Positions 1 through 9,688 of a stretch of DNA of 64,000 nt are shown piece after piece. The stretch comes from Dermatophilaceae bacterium Sec6.4. GTDB lineage: Bacteria; Actinomycetota; Actinomycetes; Actinomycetales; Dermatophilaceae. Numbering within the stretch: position 1 is the stretch's first letter; every line of letters begins with the position of its first letter. A program made the translations under genes and the position numbers. The DNA lies in the NCBI GenBank assembly GCA_039636865.1, contig CP144172.1, forward strand, positions 2,666,001 to 2,730,000. The letters run 5' to 3'. The notes beneath the pieces were generated by a model. That model saw only the letters and a program-made list of their open reading frames with translations, was not told where the DNA came from and did not search any database.

Positions 1-574
<574 letters not shown>

Positions 575-629
575 CGGACCGCGTGGCGCGGCCCGACCCC
601 CCGCCGAGCGGCGGCATCCGGCCTCAAGC

Positions 630-649
630 GGCGGTCAAATAAGGCCGCC
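630..649. terminator. possible bidirectional hairpin between convergent genes
   Basis: A 7-bp stem (630-636 with 643-649, one G-T pair) closes an AAATAA loop just after argG and just before the stop codon of the convergent aminotransferase. There is no T-run. Position is the main argument; the stem is short. Confidence 0.3.
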
Positions 650-651
650 AC

Positions 652-1854
652 TCATTGGTGATGTCCGCCGCTCGGCGATCGGGGTGGGTGGGGTGCCGAA
701 GTCCGGACGTAGGCAGCCAGTCGGTCCAGCGCCTCGTCCAGAGCCGTGGTTGCTCCGCAGAACGAGAGCCGCATGAAGTGGTGTCCGTCGACGGGGTCGA
801 AGTCGATACCCGGCGCGAGGGCCACCCCGGTCGCATTCAGCGTGTCATGGCACCAGCGCAGCGAGTCGTCGGTGAGGTGGCTGATGTCGCAGTACGCGTA
901 GAACGCACCGTCCGGCGGAGCGAACGAGGTGATACCCAGCTCCGGAAGTCGGCGCAGCAGCACCTCACGATTTCGGGCATACCGCTGCACGTGTGCGGAG
1001 AGTTCGACATGCGCCTGCGGTGAGAAGGCCGCGACCCCGCCGACCTGTGAGACCGCCGGTGCGCAGATCGACAGGTTGCCCTGCAGCAGATCCATCGACT
1101 GTCGTAGCGCGGGCGGCAGCAGCGACCACCCGAGACGCCAACCGGTCATCGAATGGAATTTGCTCACCGAGCCCATCACGGCACTTTCACGGGAGGACTC
1201 CCACGCGGTGACGCACTCGCGGCCGTAGGAAATTCCGTGGTAGATCTCATCGGAGATCAACAGCACGTCGTTCTCCTGGCACCAGTGGGCGATCCGGGCA
1301 AGTTCACCGGGGTCGATGATCGTGCCGGTCGGGTTCGCCGGGCTGGCGATGATCAGCCCGTCGGGTCGTTCCGGGAGCGCCTCGAGCATGGCGACCGTCG
1401 GCTGGAAGCGGGACTCGGGTCCGCACAACAGGTCCATGGGCACACAGCCGAGGGCATGCACGGTGTTGCGGTACGCCGGGTAGCCAGGCCGGGTCATCGC
1501 GATCCGGGCGCCCGGCTGGAACGCTGCGAGCAGCAGCGTGCTGAACCCGCCCGACGATCCGTTCGTGACGAGCACGTCGTCGGCGGATACATCGAGGCCG
1601 TAGGAACTGCCGTAGTGCCCGGCGATTGCCTCGCGCAGAGCTGGGATGCCATCGGACTCCGTGTAGCCCAGTACCTGGGTGTCGATCGCCTCGTGCACCA
1701 CGTCCAGCACCGCGCGTGGGGCCGACGTCGAGGGCTGGCCGACACACAACATGATCGCGTCACCATGGGTGCGCTGCCGCGCGATGGACGCACGCACCAA
1801 CTCCATCACCTGGAACGGCGGGACGACACCGCGCGCGGCAAGCTCTCGACTCAT
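652..1854 (-). CDS. class I/II PLP-dependent aminotransferase
   Basis: A 400-residue fold-type I aminotransferase of the aspartate/alanine aminotransferase-like group, cytosolic. Visible motifs: TNGSSGGF near residue 97 (cofactor phosphate side), SPANPTG at 171-177 (Asn contacting PLP), SDEIYHG at 201-207 (Asp and Tyr of the cofactor site) and SVSKFHSMTGWRLGW near 229-243, where Lys232 should carry PLP. The last 15 residues are a Pro/Ser/His-rich tail. The ATG overlaps the stop of the upstream NUDIX gene by 3 nt, so the two are translationally coupled and are probably the distal end of the pyrG transcript. The substrate cannot be read from sequence: kynurenine, alanine or aromatic aminotransferase activity is possible. 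Confidence 0.85.
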   Translation of the reverse strand: MSRELAARGVVPPFQVMELVRASIARQRTHGDAIMLCVGQPSTSAPRAVLDVVHEAIDTQVLGYTESDGIPALREAIAGHYGSSYGLDVSADDVLVTNGSSGGFSTLLLAAFQPGARIAMTRPGYPAYRNTVHALGCVPMDLLCGPESRFQPTVAMLEALPERPDGLIIASPANPTGTIIDPGELARIAHWCQENDVLLISDEIYHGISYGRECVTAWESSRESAVMGSVSKFHSMTGWRLGWSLLPPALRQSMDLLQGNLSICAPAVSQVGGVAAFSPQAHVELSAHVQRYARNREVLLRRLPELGITSFAPPDGAFYAYCDISHLTDDSLRWCHDTLNATGVALAPGIDFDPVDGHHFMRLSFCGATTALDEALDRLAAYVRTSAPHPPRSPSGGHHQ

Positions 1855-2483
1855 CGGTATGAGGGGTGGAAGGGCCAGGGGGCATCAGCCGGGCGCAACG
1901 GTGCCCAGTCCTGCTGGCGGGCAACATGGCCGGCCAGCACGGCGGCAGCCCCTGGGCCGTTGTGCATCCGACCGGCCAGAACCGCCGAGACCGCGTCGTC
2001 CAGATCGACCCAGCTGAGGGTCATTGCGGCTTCTTCACCTTCGCGGTCGAAGCCGGTCTCCGCCGCTACGAACACGTCGCGGGCCAGGAAGACCCTGATG
2101 TTCTCCGACATCGCACCGGGCGAGGTGAACAGGTCGATCAGCACATCCCAGCGGCGCGCATCCAGCTCGACCTCCTCGCGCAGCTCGCGGGCGGCGGCGT
2201 CACGCGGATCTTCGCCCGGTTTGTCCAGCAGACCTGCCGGTATCTCCCAGCAGTAGGTACCCACCGGGTGCCGGTACTGCTGCATCATGGCGACCTGTTC
2301 GCTGCCCGGCTCGCCCCGTAGCGCCAACACGGCCACGGCACCGGTATGGCGGATGTAGTCCCGAGTGACCTCTCCGGCACCGTCCAGGTCGACCACATCG
2401 GTGCACACGTCCCACACCCGTCCGTGGAACGACGTCTGAGATGACACCACCCGATGCGGGGCGAAGCGATCTTCGATATTCAC
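1851..2483 (-). CDS. NUDIX hydrolase, ADP-ribose pyrophosphatase-like
   Basis: Predicted to hydrolyse ADP-ribose or a related nucleoside diphosphate sugar to AMP and a sugar phosphate. The 210-residue product carries a NUDIX box at about residues 84-106 (GLLDKPGED, then RELREEVEL), preceded by the WEIPAGL segment usual in ADP-ribose pyrophosphatases; the two Glu of REEVE should bind Mg2+. I start it at GTG 2483, 13 nt after the pyrG stop, because GAGGA lies about 10 nt upstream. The open frame runs further upstream, but that part is antisense-style composition inside pyrG. The pyrG-NUDIX order is common in actinobacteria. Exact substrate unproven. Confidence 0.85.
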   Translation of the reverse strand: MNIEDRFAPHRVVSSQTSFHGRVWDVCTDVVDLDGAGEVTRDYIRHTGAVAVLALRGEPGSEQVAMMQQYRHPVGTYCWEIPAGLLDKPGEDPRDAAARELREEVELDARRWDVLIDLFTSPGAMSENIRVFLARDVFVAAETGFDREGEEAAMTLSWVDLDDAVSAVLAGRMHNGPGAAAVLAGHVARQQDWAPLRPADAPWPFHPSYR

Positions 2484-2496
2484 GACAGTTCGATCC

Positions 2497-4173
2497 TCAC
2501 GACGCCGTGGTGGGTTCGCTGACCCGCTGGGCGGGCACATCGACCAGCTGCCCGGCGCGCTGCTCGTCCAGAGCAGCCCCGATGAGACCGGCGAACAGCG
2601 GGTGCGCACGGTGCGGACGGGACAGAAATTCCGGGTGCGCCTGCGTCGATACGTAGTAGGGGTGTATCTCGCGCGGCAGTTCCACGAACTCCACCAGTTC
2701 TCCGTCCGGTGAGGTTCCACTGAAACGTAGACCGGCCTCGGTCAACTGGTCGCGGTAGGCGTTGTTGACCTCGTAACGGTGTCGGTGCCGTTCGGACACC
2801 TCGGTCCTGCCGAACGTTTCTGCAACGACCGAGCCTTCGGCGAGGACGGCCGGGTAGGCACCCAGTCGCATTGTCCCGCCGAGGTCGCCGGCCCCCTCGA
2901 CGAAGGCTTTCTGCTCTTCCATCGTCGCGATGACCGGAGCCGGTGAGCCGGGATCGAACTCGGAAGAGGACGCATGCTCGATACCAGCGACGTTCCGGGC
3001 GTATTCGATCACCATGCACTGCAACCCCAGGCAGATCCCGAGTGTCGGCACCAGGTGTTCGCGGGCCCAGCGCAAGGCGCCGAGCTTGCCTTCGATACCG
3101 CGGATTCCAAATCCTCCAGGCACCAGCACAGCATCGACACCGCCGAGCGCCTTCTGCGCACCTGCGGGGGTGCTGCAGTCATCGCTGGCGACCCATCGGA
3201 TGACGACTTTCGCATCGTGGTGGAAACCGCCGGCCCGGAGCGCCTCGGTAACGGACAGGTAGGCGTCGGGCAGGTCGACGTATTTGCCAACCAGGGCGAC
3301 CTGCACCGAGTGCTGAGGGTGATGCACGCGCTGCAGCAGCTCGTCCCAGTCGTGCCAGTCCACATCACGGAAGGACAACCCGAGCCGTCTGACGACGTAG
3401 GCGTCCAGGCCCTGGGTGTGCAACACCTTCGGGATGTCGTAGATGCTGGGCGCGTCGATACAGGCCGCGCATCCGTCGGCGTCGACGTCGCACATGCGCG
3501 AAATCTTGGCCTTGATGGCGTCCGGGATCTCCCGGTCGGCCCGCAGCACGAGCCCGTCGGGTTGAATGCCGACCTGACGCAGGGCAGCAACCGAGTGCTG
3601 GGTGGGCTTGGTCTTCAGCTCGCCGCTCGGCGCGAGGTAGGGCACGAGCGAGACGTGCAGGAAGAAGACGTTCTCCCGACCGACGTCCTGGCGCACCTGA
3701 CGGGCCGCCTCCAGGAACGGCAGCGACTCGATGTCTCCGACGGTGCCGCCGATCTCGGTGATGATCAGGTCGACGTCCTCACCGGCCTGCGCGCGCATCT
3801 GCGTCTTGATCTCGTCGGTCACATGCGGGATCACCTGCACGGTGTCGCCGAGGTACTCCCCCCGCCGCTCACGGGCCAGCACCCGGCTGTAGACCTTTCC
3901 GGTCGTGACATTGGCGTCGCCGGCGAGGTTGACGTCCAGGAAACGCTCGTAGTGACCGACATCCAGGTCGGTCTCGGCGCCGTCCTCGGTGACGAACACT
4001 TCACCGTGCTGGAACGGATTCATCGTGCCCGGATCCACGTTGAGGTAGGGATCCAGCTTTTGCATCGTGACCCGCAGGCCGCGCGCACGCAGCAGGTGTC
4101 CGAGGCTGGAGGCGGTCAGGCCCTTGCCGAGTGAGGAGGCGACGCCCCCGGTTACGAAGATCTGTTTCGTCAT
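2497..4173 (-). CDS. pyrG: CTP synthase
   Basis: Makes CTP from UTP, ATP and glutamine; last step of pyrimidine nucleotide synthesis. 558 residues from ATG 4173, the usual length. The N-terminal synthase domain shows [11 protein letters not shown] (P-loop), [25 protein letters not shown] sequence and [13 protein letters not shown]. The C-terminal class I glutamine amidotransferase domain has PGGFGIRG, the nucleophile Cys near residue 380 in LGICLGLQ, and the His/Glu pair in [12 protein letters not shown] nine bases upstream (4182) would add MVQ; ATG before TKQIFVTGG fits the family better, though no good Shine-Dalgarno is seen. It follows recN by about 15 nt and is probably co-transcribed with it and with the NUDIX gene. 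Confidence 0.97.
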   Translation of the reverse strand: MTKQIFVTGGVASSLGKGLTASSLGHLLRARGLRVTMQKLDPYLNVDPGTMNPFQHGEVFVTEDGAETDLDVGHYERFLDVNLAGDANVTTGKVYSRVLARERRGEYLGDTVQVIPHVTDEIKTQMRAQAGEDVDLIITEIGGTVGDIESLPFLEAARQVRQDVGRENVFFLHVSLVPYLAPSGELKTKPTQHSVAALRQVGIQPDGLVLRADREIPDAIKAKISRMCDVDADGCAACIDAPSIYDIPKVLHTQGLDAYVVRRLGLSFRDVDWHDWDELLQRVHHPQHSVQVALVGKYVDLPDAYLSVTEALRAGGFHHDAKVVIRWVASDDCSTPAGAQKALGGVDAVLVPGGFGIRGIEGKLGALRWAREHLVPTLGICLGLQCMVIEYARNVAGIEHASSSEFDPGSPAPVIATMEEQKAFVEGAGDLGGTMRLGAYPAVLAEGSVVAETFGRTEVSERHRHRYEVNNAYRDQLTEAGLRFSGTSPDGELVEFVELPREIHPYYVSTQAHPEFLSRPHRAHPLFAGLIGAALDEQRAGQLVDVPAQRVSEPTTAS

Positions 4174-4188
4174 CTGCACCACGGGCTG

Positions 4189-5970
4189 TCAGCCTACGTC
4201 ATCCGCGGTTGTGTGTGTCCCGTCATCGGCCGTCGGCACGGACCATTCCTCGCAGACGGGGCTCCCAGCGGCCCGCGTAGCCCCCTCCAACAGTTCGCGT
4301 GCGTGGCGCTGGGCGACCTGGCTGTCCCCGGTACCGCCCAACATCCTCGCCAGTTCCGCCAACCGGTCAGCACCATCGACCGCGAGTACGTCGCTGCGGG
4401 TGATGTGCCCGTCGCTCTGCTTGTGCACGACCAGGTGACGGTCGGCATACGCGGCTACCTGCGCGAGGTGGGTTACGACGATGACCTGTGCGTGCTCGGC
4501 AAGTCGTTGCAGGCGCGCGCCCACGTCCAATGCCGCCGCGCCGCCGACCCCGGCATCGACCTCGTCGAACACGAATGTCGGGACCCCGCCGGATCCGGTG
4601 GCGACTTCCAGGGCGAGCATGACCCGGGACAGCTCTCCCCCGGATGCTGCCTTCGCCAGATTTCGCGGCGTCGCTCCGGCGTTGGCGGCCAGCAGGATCT
4701 CGATGCGATCGACCCCGTGTGCCGTGTATTCCTGCGGCGTCGACGTGACCTGGACGTGTACCCGTGCCGAACCCATCGCGAGGTGTGCCAGCTCCTCTTC
4801 GACCAGCCTTTCCATGCTCTGCCCCGCTGCCGTGCGCGCCTGGGTGAGGGCCGTCGCAGCACTGCACAGCTGCGGAGTCAGTTGCTCGAGCAGTTCCTGC
4901 AGCTGTTCGATGCGATCGTCTCCCGCAGCCAGTTCCTGCACCCGACTCGCAGCGTCACGGGACCACTCCAGCACATCCACGACCGTCGATCCGTATTTGC
5001 GGGTCAATGAGCCCAGAGCCGCCCGACGCTGCTGGACCGCCTCCAACCGTCCCGGCTCGAGATCGAGGTCGGATACGTAGCCGCCCAGGTCGGCCCCCAA
5101 CTCCCCGGCCAGTACGCGGATCTCGCGCAACCGGTCGGTCAACCCGCCGAGCTGCCCGTCGTGCTCTCGCAAGGCCGCGAGGCCCGGTCCGACACCCGAG
5201 ATGAGATCGACGACGTAGGGCATGATTTCCAGCGCATCGTCATCGCCGACCAGCGCGTCCCGGGCACGGGTGGCAGCTTCCCGCAATGCGTCGACGTGCA
5301 GCATTCGTTCGCTCTCGGCGGCCAGTTGCTCATCTTCACCGGGTTGCGGGTCGATCACCGCGATCTCCTCCAGCCCCAGCGTCAACAACTGCAGTCGGTT
5401 GGCTCGCTCACGCGATTCCTGCCGCAGCGTGTTCAGCTCGTCGCGAGCTGCGGTCCATCGCTGGAACAGATCCTGGTACGCCGCCCGCTGGGCAGCAAGC
5501 CCCTCGCCGCCGAACTCATCCAGCATCACCCGATGCTGGTCGGGACGTTGCAGTCGCCACTGATCGGACTGGCCGTGCACGGCGACCAGGTGCTCGCCGA
5601 TCTCGGCGAGCACCCCGATCGGAACCGACCGACCTCCTACATGTGCCCGCGAGCGCCCGTTCGCGGACACACTCCGGGTCAGCACCAGACCGTCGTTGAC
5701 AGCGTCGGTGAGATCAGCTCCCGCGTCGACGGCGCGGCGTAACGCATCGGAGTCTGCGCCGACGTGCACGATGCCCTCGACGATGGCCTGGGACTCGCCG
5801 GTGCGTACCAGGCCCGGGTCCGCCCGTCCCCCGAGCAGCAGGCCGACACCTTGCACGACCATGGTCTTGCCGGCGCCGGTCTCGCCGGTAACGACATTGA
5901 GGCCGCGTGACAGCTCCAACAGCGCGTCGTCGATGACTCCGAGGCCGCGCAGGTGAATCTCCGTCAGCAT
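4189..5970 (-). CDS. recN: DNA repair protein RecN (SMC-like ATPase)
   Basis: RecN tethers and organises DNA ends in double-strand break repair. From ATG 5970 the protein is 593 residues: Walker A GETGAGKT at about 29-36, a long central coiled-coil-prone region rich in Glu, Arg and Leu, and the C-terminal ABC half with ASGGELSRVMLALE (signature) and FVFDEVDAGVGG (Walker B and D-loop). The chosen ATG shares one base with the nadK stop (TGATG); a longer reading to 6015 would overlap nadK by 46 nt and adds a non-family sequence. tlyA-nadK-recN is a conserved actinobacterial string. Confidence 0.96.
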   Translation of the reverse strand: MLTEIHLRGLGVIDDALLELSRGLNVVTGETGAGKTMVVQGVGLLLGGRADPGLVRTGESQAIVEGIVHVGADSDALRRAVDAGADLTDAVNDGLVLTRSVSANGRSRAHVGGRSVPIGVLAEIGEHLVAVHGQSDQWRLQRPDQHRVMLDEFGGEGLAAQRAAYQDLFQRWTAARDELNTLRQESRERANRLQLLTLGLEEIAVIDPQPGEDEQLAAESERMLHVDALREAATRARDALVGDDDALEIMPYVVDLISGVGPGLAALREHDGQLGGLTDRLREIRVLAGELGADLGGYVSDLDLEPGRLEAVQQRRAALGSLTRKYGSTVVDVLEWSRDAASRVQELAAGDDRIEQLQELLEQLTPQLCSAATALTQARTAAGQSMERLVEEELAHLAMGSARVHVQVTSTPQEYTAHGVDRIEILLAANAGATPRNLAKAASGGELSRVMLALEVATGSGGVPTFVFDEVDAGVGGAAALDVGARLQRLAEHAQVIVVTHLAQVAAYADRHLVVHKQSDGHITRSDVLAVDGADRLAELARMLGGTGDSQVAQRHARELLEGATRAAGSPVCEEWSVPTADDGTHTTADDVG

Positions 5971-6887
5971 CAGCGCGGATCCGCCGGCACGACTGCGCCG
6001 TCCAGCCCTCGCCATCCGGACACGGACAGGTCGAACTTGGCCACCAACCGGTCGGTGAAAGGTGCGGCACTCAGTCTGGCCAGTCGCACCGGCCGGTCGC
6101 TACGTCGGACGTCGATGCGCGCGCCCGGCGGGATGTCGAAGGACCGGCGCCCGTCGCACCACACCACGGCCTCGGCGCCCGTGCGTTGCATCAGCTCGAC
6201 ACCGACCCGCGAATTGTGGTCGATGACCAGGGGTCTGGCAAACAGTGCGTGCGCTGATATCGGAACCACGAGAAGAGCCTCGACTCCGGGCCACACCACC
6301 GGACCGCCGGCGGAAAAGGCGTAGGCCGTGGACCCGGTGGGCGTCGCCATGACAATCCCGTCAGCACCCCAGGTGGACAGCGGCCGGTCGTCGATCTCCA
6401 GTATCAACTCCAACATTCGCTCGCGAGAGCGCTTCTCCACCGAGGCTTCGTTCAACGCCCAGCCGGTCCACCTGACAGACCCGTCGAGACTGACCTCCAC
6501 CTGGAGTGTCATCCGCTCCTCAACCGTCCAGGAACGGTCCACGATCTTCGCGACGGTGGCATGCACGTCGTCGCGGTCGGCTTCGGCAAGGAAGCCGACA
6601 TGACCGAGGTTGATTCCGAGCAGGGGCACGCCCTCGTCGCGCATCAATTCGGCGGCGCGCAGGATGGTGCCGTCGCCGCCGAGTACGACCGCAAGCTCCG
6701 ATCCGGCGACGCATCGTCCGCAGTCGACACTCACATTGGGTTCCGCGAGTACGCCGAACGCTTCGAGTTCGTCCTCCGGGCCGGTGACCTGGACATCCGC
6801 AGCGGCAAGATCCCGCACGAGGGCAAGGGCGATATCGACGGCCTCTGCGCGACGGGGATGGCCGATCAACGCGATGCGACGGTTCAC
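5970..6887 (-). CDS. nadK: NAD kinase
   Basis: Phosphorylates NAD+ to NADP+ with ATP or, in actinobacteria, often polyphosphate. 305 residues from GTG 6887 (VNRRIALIGHP). Visible: the catalytic GGDGT loop in VVLGGDGTILRAAEL, GINLGHVGFLAE and the TPTGSTAYAFSAGGP motif. The GTG overlaps the tlyA stop in a 4-nt GTGA junction, which is why I prefer it to the ATG/GTG starts further upstream that would run into tlyA. The polyphosphate glucokinase elsewhere in the window fits a cell that uses polyphosphate, but phosphoryl-donor choice here is inference. Confidence 0.95.
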   Translation of the reverse strand: MNRRIALIGHPRRAEAVDIALALVRDLAAADVQVTGPEDELEAFGVLAEPNVSVDCGRCVAGSELAVVLGGDGTILRAAELMRDEGVPLLGINLGHVGFLAEADRDDVHATVAKIVDRSWTVEERMTLQVEVSLDGSVRWTGWALNEASVEKRSRERMLELILEIDDRPLSTWGADGIVMATPTGSTAYAFSAGGPVVWPGVEALLVVPISAHALFARPLVIDHNSRVGVELMQRTGAEAVVWCDGRRSFDIPPGARIDVRRSDRPVRLARLSAAPFTDRLVAKFDLSVSGWRGLDGAVVPADPR

Positions 6888-7675
6888 AGGCGCCCGTCCG
6901 CCACAGCGTCCATGAATTCCTGAATCGACACGTCGCTCATTTTGCCTTCCGCGCGGTGTCGGCACCACATCAGGTACTCGGTATTGCCGGTCCCCCCGAT
7001 GACCGGGCTGTGCAACAGCCCATGCACGTGCAGTCCGAAGGATCGCGCAGAGTCCTGTACGGCCGCCAGGACTTCGTGACGCTGCTGTGCGGAGCCGACC
7101 ACCCCGGTACGACCCAGTCGCTCTTTACCGATCTCGAACTGCGGCTTGATCAGGGTCACCAGGTGACCCTGCGCCGCCGTCAACGCCGCGAGGGTGTCCA
7201 GCACCAGCCGCAGTGAAATGAAACTGAGATCGGCAACGACGATGTCGGCCACACCTCCGACCGCTTCGGGGGCCAACCCGCGCACCGACTGCCCTGACAT
7301 CTCCACCACGCGTGGATCGCCTGCCACCAGCGGCGCCAACTGCCCCCGACCGACATCGAGGGCCACCACTTCGGCGGCCTGTGCAGCCAGCAGTACCTGG
7401 GTGAAACCACCGGTAGAGGCCCCTACATCGATACACCGCGCGCCCTTGACGTCGATCGGGTACGCGGCCAGGACAGCCAGCAACTTGTAGGCAGCCCGGC
7501 CCACCCATAGCTCGGACTCGCCTTCCACTTCAACGCCCTGATCGTCCCGGACCTGGGTGGACGGTTTGCGGACCGGTTGACCGTCAACACGCACGCGTCC
7601 CTCGCGCAGCACTTCCGCAGCCGTCGCGCGTGACCGGGACAGACCACGGACGACCAGAGCCTGGTCCAACCTCAT
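6884..7675 (-). CDS. tlyA: TlyA family rRNA 2'-O-methyltransferase / haemolysin-like
   Basis: In mycobacteria TlyA 2'-O-methylates C1409 of 16S and C1920 of 23S rRNA. The 263-residue product has an N-terminal S4 RNA-binding domain (residues 1 to about 65, RLDQALVVRGLSRSRA) and an FtsJ-type SAM domain with CIDVGASTGGFTQVLL, DVGRGQLAP, VADLSFISL and LIKPQFE. ATG 7675 overlaps the stop of the upstream small gene by one base (TGATG), so I reject the longer reading to 7756. Loss of TlyA gives capreomycin/viomycin resistance in mycobacteria; here the gene looks intact. Confidence 0.94.
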   Translation of the reverse strand: MRLDQALVVRGLSRSRATAAEVLREGRVRVDGQPVRKPSTQVRDDQGVEVEGESELWVGRAAYKLLAVLAAYPIDVKGARCIDVGASTGGFTQVLLAAQAAEVVALDVGRGQLAPLVAGDPRVVEMSGQSVRGLAPEAVGGVADIVVADLSFISLRLVLDTLAALTAAQGHLVTLIKPQFEIGKERLGRTGVVGSAQQRHEVLAAVQDSARSFGLHVHGLLHSPVIGGTGNTEYLMWCRHRAEGKMSDVSIQEFMDAVADGRL

Positions 7676-7977
7676 CAGCGGGACGACTCGGTCAGGCAGC
7701 TGTTCAATGCCTCGTGTGCCCGTGACAGAACGTCGATCACAGCGGCAAGGTCGCAATCGGGCTGCACGGACAGCTCGCGGGCTGTCAACATCTGGCGCGC
7801 AGCAGCAGCACCGGCATCTGCGTCCTGAGCGTGCGCGACGTGCTGAGCCTGTGACATGGCGGCAGGGGTTTGGGGCCGCGGTGGGCGAGGCGTCGGACCG
7901 GGGGCAATGCCTGCTGTTGGCGCCGCTCCGCGAGCAACCGCACCGAAGGAACTACTCGATGAAAACTGTGACGTCAC
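7675..7977 (-). CDS. small conserved-position protein, unknown function
   Basis: Not recognised. Up to 100 residues from GTG 7977: a Ser/Gly/Ala/Pro-rich, probably disordered N-terminal 40 residues (FSSSSSFG, GPTPRPPRP), then about 60 residues of Ala-rich helix-forming sequence ending DLAAVIDVLSRAHEALNSCL. GTG 7977 makes a 4-nt GTGA overlap with the upstream phasin-like gene; a shorter start at ATG 7857 gives just the helical 60 residues. Its stop overlaps the tlyA start, so translation is coupled on both sides. No signal peptide or membrane segment. The coding call rests on the tight overlaps on both sides and on helical periodicity of the C-terminal part. Confidence 0.6.
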   Translation of the reverse strand: MTSQFSSSSSFGAVARGAAPTAGIAPGPTPRPPRPQTPAAMSQAQHVAHAQDADAGAAAARQMLTARELSVQPDCDLAAVIDVLSRAHEALNSCLTESSR

Positions 7978-8594
7978 GCGTCATTCTCGAGGTCGGAGTA
8001 GGAAGGATCGGAGTAGGAAGGATCGCCACGTCGCGATTGCACCTTTGCCGGCGTGCTCGCGCCATCAGCCGACGTCGTCGACGCCCTGGAGGTCGACGGC
8101 TTTCGGGTAGCAGCCTTCTTGGTGGACGCAGTGGTTGCAGCGACCTTCCTCGCGGCCGTTGCCTTCGCAACGCCTTTACGCGGTGCCCTGCTCGTGCCGC
8201 GTACCTGCCTCGGTCTATCGGTTGGAGTGCTGGCCGCAACTGCGGAAGCTGCCTCCAAGGCCTTCCGCAAATCGGCGATCTGCGCCGTGAGCCGGTCGAT
8301 CTCGGCCCGGCTCGACTCCTGGATGCCGGGGGTGCTGAGTCCGACCCGTTGCAACTGCAGGTCGATCTCGGCGCGCAGTACATCGGCAATAGCACTGCGG
8401 TTGGTGGCGACAAGGGCGGTGAGTTCCTCGGTCACCTCGCCGATTTGTCCGCCGAGCTGAAGCATCTTGACGGCCGACGGACCGACCCCGGGCACTTCCA
8501 GCAGTCCCTCAGCCAGTTCTCCCGCTCTTTCCTTCACAGCAGCCCCGATCATGGTGGCTATCGTGAGTGTCGAGCGAACAGCCTCGAATGCCAT
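7974..8594 (-). CDS. phasin-like helical protein with histone H1-like basic tail
   Basis: 206 residues. Residues 1-115 look like an amphipathic helix bundle or coiled coil (AGELAEGLLEVPGVGPSAVK, RAEIDRLTAQIADLRKALEA) of the kind found in phasins and polymer-granule proteins. Residues about 118-190 are a low-complexity Ala/Lys/Thr/Ser/Arg tail (KATAARKVAATT, STKKAATRKP) like the DNA-binding tails of PhaF or histone H1 proteins. The end carries a duplicated DPSYS unit from a 15-bp tandem repeat, then an acidic LENDA. It lies between the HAD phosphatase and the small gene upstream of tlyA. No PHA synthase is in the window, so granule association is only a resemblance; nucleoid or RNA binding by the tail is equally possible. 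Confidence 0.7.
   Translation of the reverse strand: MAFEAVRSTLTIATMIGAAVKERAGELAEGLLEVPGVGPSAVKMLQLGGQIGEVTEELTALVATNRSAIADVLRAEIDLQLQRVGLSTPGIQESSRAEIDRLTAQIADLRKALEAASAVAASTPTDRPRQVRGTSRAPRKGVAKATAARKVAATTASTKKAATRKPSTSRASTTSADGASTPAKVQSRRGDPSYSDPSYSDLENDA
7993..8022. repeat. two tandem copies of a 15-bp unit in coding sequence
   Basis: The unit TCGGAGTAGGAAGGA occurs twice head to tail (7993-8007, 8008-8022). On the minus strand it encodes the repeated pentapeptide DPSYS near the C-terminus of the phasin-like protein. In frame, so it changes length without disrupting the gene. Confidence 0.9.
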
Positions 8595-8644
8595 GCGCGG
8601 GTCCTTTCCGTGGGTTCGACGACGCTTCGGCTACGAGCCCCACG

Positions 8645-9685
8645 CTACTGCCACGCAGTGATGGCGCGAACGGCCGCGTCCTGGGTCAGCCGCCCCTCGT
8701 CCAGCCCTTCCCAGATTGCCCGCAGCGCTAGTCGCAGCGTGACGTCACCTGGTGTCTGCGGCGCATCCGCTCGGTCACAGCGCACGGTGCACTCGTCGTC
8801 AGTGACCTCAAGGATCGCGGTCACTTCGCCGATTTGCCACCCGCCCTGAGTACGCTGCGGCTCCTCGTAGGGCTTACTCAACGATCGCAGGTCACTTGCC
8901 ACGTACCGTGGCCGAAGCCCGGGCTCGCAGCGGACCAGATCGACCGGGCCGTGCACGCCGGTGAGGACGAGCAGCGCATCCATGCCAGCAGCATGTGCAC
9001 CCGCGATGTCGGTCTCGAGGCGATCGCCCACTGCCAACGTCTGCCCGGCCGATACGCCCAGCAGCCTGGCGGCCATCTCGTACATCAACGGGCCGGGCTT
9101 GCCGACCACTTCCGGGTCTAGATCGACGGCCATCCGCACGGCGCCGACCAGTGAACCGTTACCCGGTGCCACACCACGTTCGGTGGGCAGAGTCCGGTCG
9201 TCATTGGTCACGATCCAGGCAGCGCCGGCTTGCACGGCGAACGCCACCTCCGCGAGGTCCGCTGCGCATACCTGGGGACCATAGCCCTGCAGAGCGGCCA
9301 CTATCTCGCCCTGCCACCGCGCTGCTGCTGAGGGCTGCACCGGGGTCAATCCGGCGTTCTGCAACGCGGCGGCGACGCCGGCACCGCCCACCGCAAGGAC
9401 ACCGGCACCGGGCGGAAATCGATCCGCGATCACTGCGGCCCCTGCCATCGAACTGTTGATCACCTGGTCTGCCTCGGTCTGCAGGCCCAGGTGACACAGT
9501 TGCGCTGCCACGTCGGATGGCGTGCGCGATGCATTGTTGGTGGCATAGACGACGCCGGCTGCCGGACCGCCACCGGCCGCGGTGAGCTCTTCCACGGCGT
9601 ACGGCACGGCCTGAGAACCGAGATAGACAACCCCGTCGAGGTCACATACGAGGCCGGCATATCGATCGCGCAGAGCTGAGGGCAT
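8645..9685 (-). CDS. HAD-superfamily phosphatase, subfamily IIA (NagD/PGP-like)
   Basis: 346 residues. HAD motif I is DLDGVVYLG (nucleophile Asp near residue 14), motif II NNASRTPSD, motif III/IV in KPGPLMYEMAARLLGV and VGDRLETDIAGAHAAGMD. The cap architecture between motifs II and III is that of the C2a NagD/4-nitrophenylphosphatase family. The last 80 residues (after LRSLSKPYEE) form an extra Trp/Asp-rich domain outside the HAD fold, seen in actinobacterial members. It starts 3 nt after the SSB-like stop and precedes the phasin-like gene by 50 nt. Substrate unknown: phosphoglycolate or a sugar/nucleoside monophosphate are typical. Confidence 0.88.
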   Translation of the reverse strand: MPSALRDRYAGLVCDLDGVVYLGSQAVPYAVEELTAAGGGPAAGVVYATNNASRTPSDVAAQLCHLGLQTEADQVINSSMAGAAVIADRFPPGAGVLAVGGAGVAAALQNAGLTPVQPSAAARWQGEIVAALQGYGPQVCAADLAEVAFAVQAGAAWIVTNDDRTLPTERGVAPGNGSLVGAVRMAVDLDPEVVGKPGPLMYEMAARLLGVSAGQTLAVGDRLETDIAGAHAAGMDALLVLTGVHGPVDLVRCEPGLRPRYVASDLRSLSKPYEEPQRTQGGWQIGEVTAILEVTDDECTVRCDRADAPQTPGDVTLRLALRAIWEGLDEGRLTQDAAVRAITAWQ

Positions 9686-9688
9686 GGC

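Noticed and set aside
1153..2256. Plus-strand open frame of 367 codons
   Set aside because: Antisense to the aminotransferase and NUDIX genes; no recognisable domain.
2974..4134. Plus-strand open frame of 386 codons
   Set aside because: Antisense to pyrG, which is a full, motif-complete CTP synthase.
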